Positions 4,832-6,574 of a DNA stretch of 6,574 bases are shown one piece after another. The translations under genes and the position numbers were made by a program. How positions within the stretch are numbered: position 1 is the stretch's first letter; each line of letters starts with the position of its first letter. This DNA comes from Candidatus Omnitrophota bacterium. Its GTDB lineage: Bacteria; Omnitrophota; Gorgyraeia; Gygaellales; Profunditerraquicolaceae. Location of the stretch: positions 1 through 6,574 of the forward strand of contig JAQUSM010000064.1 in NCBI GenBank assembly GCA_028715095.1, given 5' to 3'. Below the pieces are notes generated by a model that had not been told where the DNA came from, made no database searches, and worked only from the letters and a program-made list of their open reading frames with translations.

Positions 4832-6574
4832 CTATTTCTGTATTTTACGCAGAGGAATGTTCCAAACAGAAGATTCCCCCTCCTGAAGGGGGAATCTTTT
4901 TTTAAGGGCGACTAAAGGCAAGTAATAAACAGGGATCGAGTTTAAGTCCGCGGATAATTCGTGAGTCCCGGGCTGCGCCTGAGGATAAATATAGCTGCCG
5001 TCTATTCCGGTAGTAACTGTTTTATCCCCATCCAGGGTTATAGTTACTCCAGAGACGCCTTTTTCTCCCGCCGAATATTCACCGTCTTCATTTAAATCCT
5101 CAAAAACAATACCGCGGATCTCCGAACGCGAGGTAATCCCGAAATAAACTTTGGAGCTGGCGGCATTGGCAATAGCAACCCCCTGGGTCACCGGAACGGT
5201 AAGCATATAGCCTGGCGGAAGAGTCCCGGTATCCAAAGTTACATAAGCCATCTTACCGTGAACCTTGTCAAATTTAAAATACCCAAGCTCATCGGTAAGC
5301 TGGTTCCGTTTCTTGCCCAGCCAAATCTTGATACCAAAGACCGGAGGCTCATCACGGTCCATCAGGCCGTTGGAATTGTAATCTTTGAAGACATAGCCCT
5401 GGATGCTGGAAACTGCGTCCCAGCGCAGGCCGGTGTCCCAAAGCAGCTTCATCCCTACATTAAAACTAGCTTCAATCCTGCTAAGGACCGTAGGATTTTC
5501 TTTCCATACATTTCTGATCCTGGCGGAAGCATAAACCTCCTGGCCATCAGCAGGCCGGTATGAAAGCTCTCCATAGCCTTCAATGTAGTCTTCTCCGGAA
5601 AGAAATGATAGCGGGGAGTTGGCGCGCTCTTCATCGCGCCAGGTGAAACGCATTGAGCCCCAAAACGGAGATGTACCAATGCGATCATACCAATCAAGCC
5701 CGGTTTCGGTAACATTCGGCCTTACGTGGTTACTGGTAGAGCGTTCGGTAAGCCAATCCAATTCTCTATTAAAATAGTAGTATAGGGCGCCGATAACGCT
5801 GAAACGCAATCCCGCAAAAAACTTTTCATTAGCATAATCCAGAGTATTAGCAGAATAATTCTTATTGTCCTGGTGAGAATATTTTACATAAGTGGAAACT
5901 TCTTTTCCGAATATTTGGACCAGCCTGTCTGCGCCAACGCCGGCAGACTGGTATCTTACCTGCGATAGCTTACCCAGGTCATTCTGGAGGGTATAGCTAA
6001 CCTCAAAATTAGTAAGCGGGTCAACTTTATAATCAAGGGTAGCATCCAAATCTTCGTTAAAACGATTGGGGTTATCTTCCGCCGGATAAAGCCGGTCGCG
6101 GTATATATCAAAACGCTGGATATAAGTAAGTTTATCCGTAGGCCTGTAGTTTAAGTTTAGGAGAGCGCCGAATTCACCCTGCCGCCAACCAGGCCCGGTA
6201 AGGCTAACAAACTCCTTATCAATATCCCTGAATTGCAGGTCCACATAAAGGTCGGTCCCATTATAACGGCTGGTCAATATCTGGGCCAGGTTCTTAGTAT
6301 CGCTGGCGATTTCATAACTATAACCATAGTTTTTAACATTCCAGCTCCCAATCAAATCATACGCATAATCTTTAAGGAAATCCTGCCGGTCGCGGCCCCA
6401 TCCGTGAGCAACGCTAAACTTATAATTTTGCCAGGTTTCAGGAGAAAAGTTTAAATTAATGCCGCTCATAAATGAATGCTGCGCCTTATCAAAGGTTTCT
6501 GTGGCCAATGTTCCGTAACGGCCGCCGTTTTCTCTACCCCAAAAGAAGGTGTAATCAAACTTATTGTCGAAAGC
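4832..6574 (-). CDS. Outer-membrane beta-barrel-like protein with C-terminal SdrD-B-like modules (5' end beyond window)
   Basis: The frame is open from the right window edge to a TAG at 4832-4834, giving 580 visible residues. A TTG at 6506-6508 could be taken as a start, but 22 open codons precede it, so the true start lies outside. Residues 1 to about 385 are rich in alternating polar/aromatic strands (for example LYVDLQFRDID, YIEGYGELSYRP, VYASARIRNVW), as in outer-membrane beta-barrels. Two related modules follow, at about 390-440 and 486-572. Each opens with a G-x-V-F-x-D-x-N-x-[ND]-G pattern (IQGYVFKDYNSNG; IRGIVFEDLNEDG), then D/E-rich loop residues and a G-V/I-x-I/V-x-L strand. This is the SdrD B-like fold, where the loop often binds calcium. 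The arrangement could be an usher-like or surface-anchoring barrel; the exact family is not recognised. It converges on the small secreted-protein gene, with 10 bp between stops, and shows no clear terminator of its own. Confidence 0.82.
   Translation of the reverse strand, partial: AFDNKFDYTFFWGRENGGRYGTLATETFDKAQHSFMSGINLNFSPETWQNYKFSVAHGWGRDRQDFLKDYAYDLIGSWNVKNYGYSYEIASDTKNLAQILTSRYNGTDLYVDLQFRDIDKEFVSLTGPGWRQGEFGALLNLNYRPTDKLTYIQRFDIYRDRLYPAEDNPNRFNEDLDATLDYKVDPLTNFEVSYTLQNDLGKLSQVRYQSAGVGADRLVQIFGKEVSTYVKYSHQDNKNYSANTLDYANEKFFAGLRFSVIGALYYYFNRELDWLTERSTSNHVRPNVTETGLDWYDRIGTSPFWGSMRFTWRDEERANSPLSFLSGEDYIEGYGELSYRPADGQEVYASARIRNVWKENPTVLSRIEASFNVGMKLLWDTGLRWDAVSSIQGYVFKDYNSNGLMDRDEPPVFGIKIWLGKKRNQLTDELGYFKFDKVHGKMAYVTLDTGTLPPGYMLTVPVTQGVAIANAASSKVYFGITSRSEIRGIVFEDLNEDGEYSAGEKGVSGVTITLDGDKTVTTGIDGSYIYPQAQPGTHELSADLNSIPVYYLPLVALKKRFPLQEGESSVWNIPLRKIQK
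4871..4903 (+). terminator. Terminator of the small secreted-protein gene, inside the convergent coding region
   Basis: AGATTCCCCC (4871-4880) pairs perfectly with GGGGGAATCT (4888-4897) around a 7-nt loop, and the stem is followed by a run of seven T (4897-4903). The T-tract is on the plus strand, so it ends the transcript of the 98-aa gene. It lies entirely within the last codons of the minus-strand beta-barrel gene, encoding KKRFPLQEGESS there. Confidence 0.85.

Noticed and set aside
6506..6508. TTG as start of the beta-barrel gene
   Set aside because: The frame remains open for 22 more codons to the window edge with the same beta-strand character (for example FDYTFFWGRENGGRYG), and there is no signal peptide after the TTG.
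1..6574. CRISPR arrays, tRNA or rRNA genes, insertion sequences, attachment sites
   Set aside because: I saw no spaced direct repeats, transposase-like reading frame, terminal inverted repeats or cloverleaf-like RNA in either strand.

Overview
The window looks like chromosomal DNA from a Gram-negative, probably uncultured bacterium. Evidence for this is an outer-membrane-type beta-barrel protein, AT-rich intergenic DNA with GC-rich hairpins, sigma70-like promoters, strong AGGAGG-type ribosome binding sites, and a probable cyclic-di-GMP riboswitch. The style resembles candidate phyla such as Omnitrophota or Elusimicrobiota, or a deltaproteobacterium. That assignment is inferred from general appearance, since no marker gene is present.

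Left part (1-4176, all minus strand): a cluster of membrane-protein genes is read right to left. A probable sigma70 promoter (4148-4176), whose spacer is almost filled by a perfect inverted repeat, drives a five-helix MscS-like 'conserved TM helix' protein (3440-4117). A strong intrinsic terminator (3382-3421) follows, and it directly abuts the ribosome binding site of the next gene. Then come a DUF2157 membrane protein (2057-3367), a GDYXXLXY-family protein (1509-2060), a CzcD/ZitB-like cation diffusion facilitator (613-1512) and a ClC-type chloride channel/transporter that runs off the left edge (1-591). Two consecutive ATGA overlaps and a 21-bp gap tie the last four genes into one translational unit. 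Its apparent theme is ion and metal handling at the envelope.

Middle (4118-4524): a divergent regulatory region. The plus-strand half has a TTGAAA/TATACT promoter and a GEMM-type (c-di-GMP-I) aptamer. An expression platform with an antiterminator and a mutually exclusive terminator comes next, then a second terminator just before a perfect Shine-Dalgarno sequence. The gene controlled (4525-4821) encodes a small, unrecognised, signal-peptide-bearing protein of 98 aa.

Right part (4832-6574, minus strand): a convergent gene, open at the right edge, encodes a large beta-rich outer-membrane-like protein ending in two SdrD-B-like modules with calcium-loop-like sequences. Only 10 bp separate the two stop codons, and the plus-strand gene's terminator lies inside the 3' coding end of this gene.

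The most interesting parts are the riboswitch with its two-terminator platform and its unknown secreted target, the palindromic operator in the minus promoter, the terminator set against a ribosome binding site within the membrane cluster, and the HxxxH metal-site variant of the CDF transporter.
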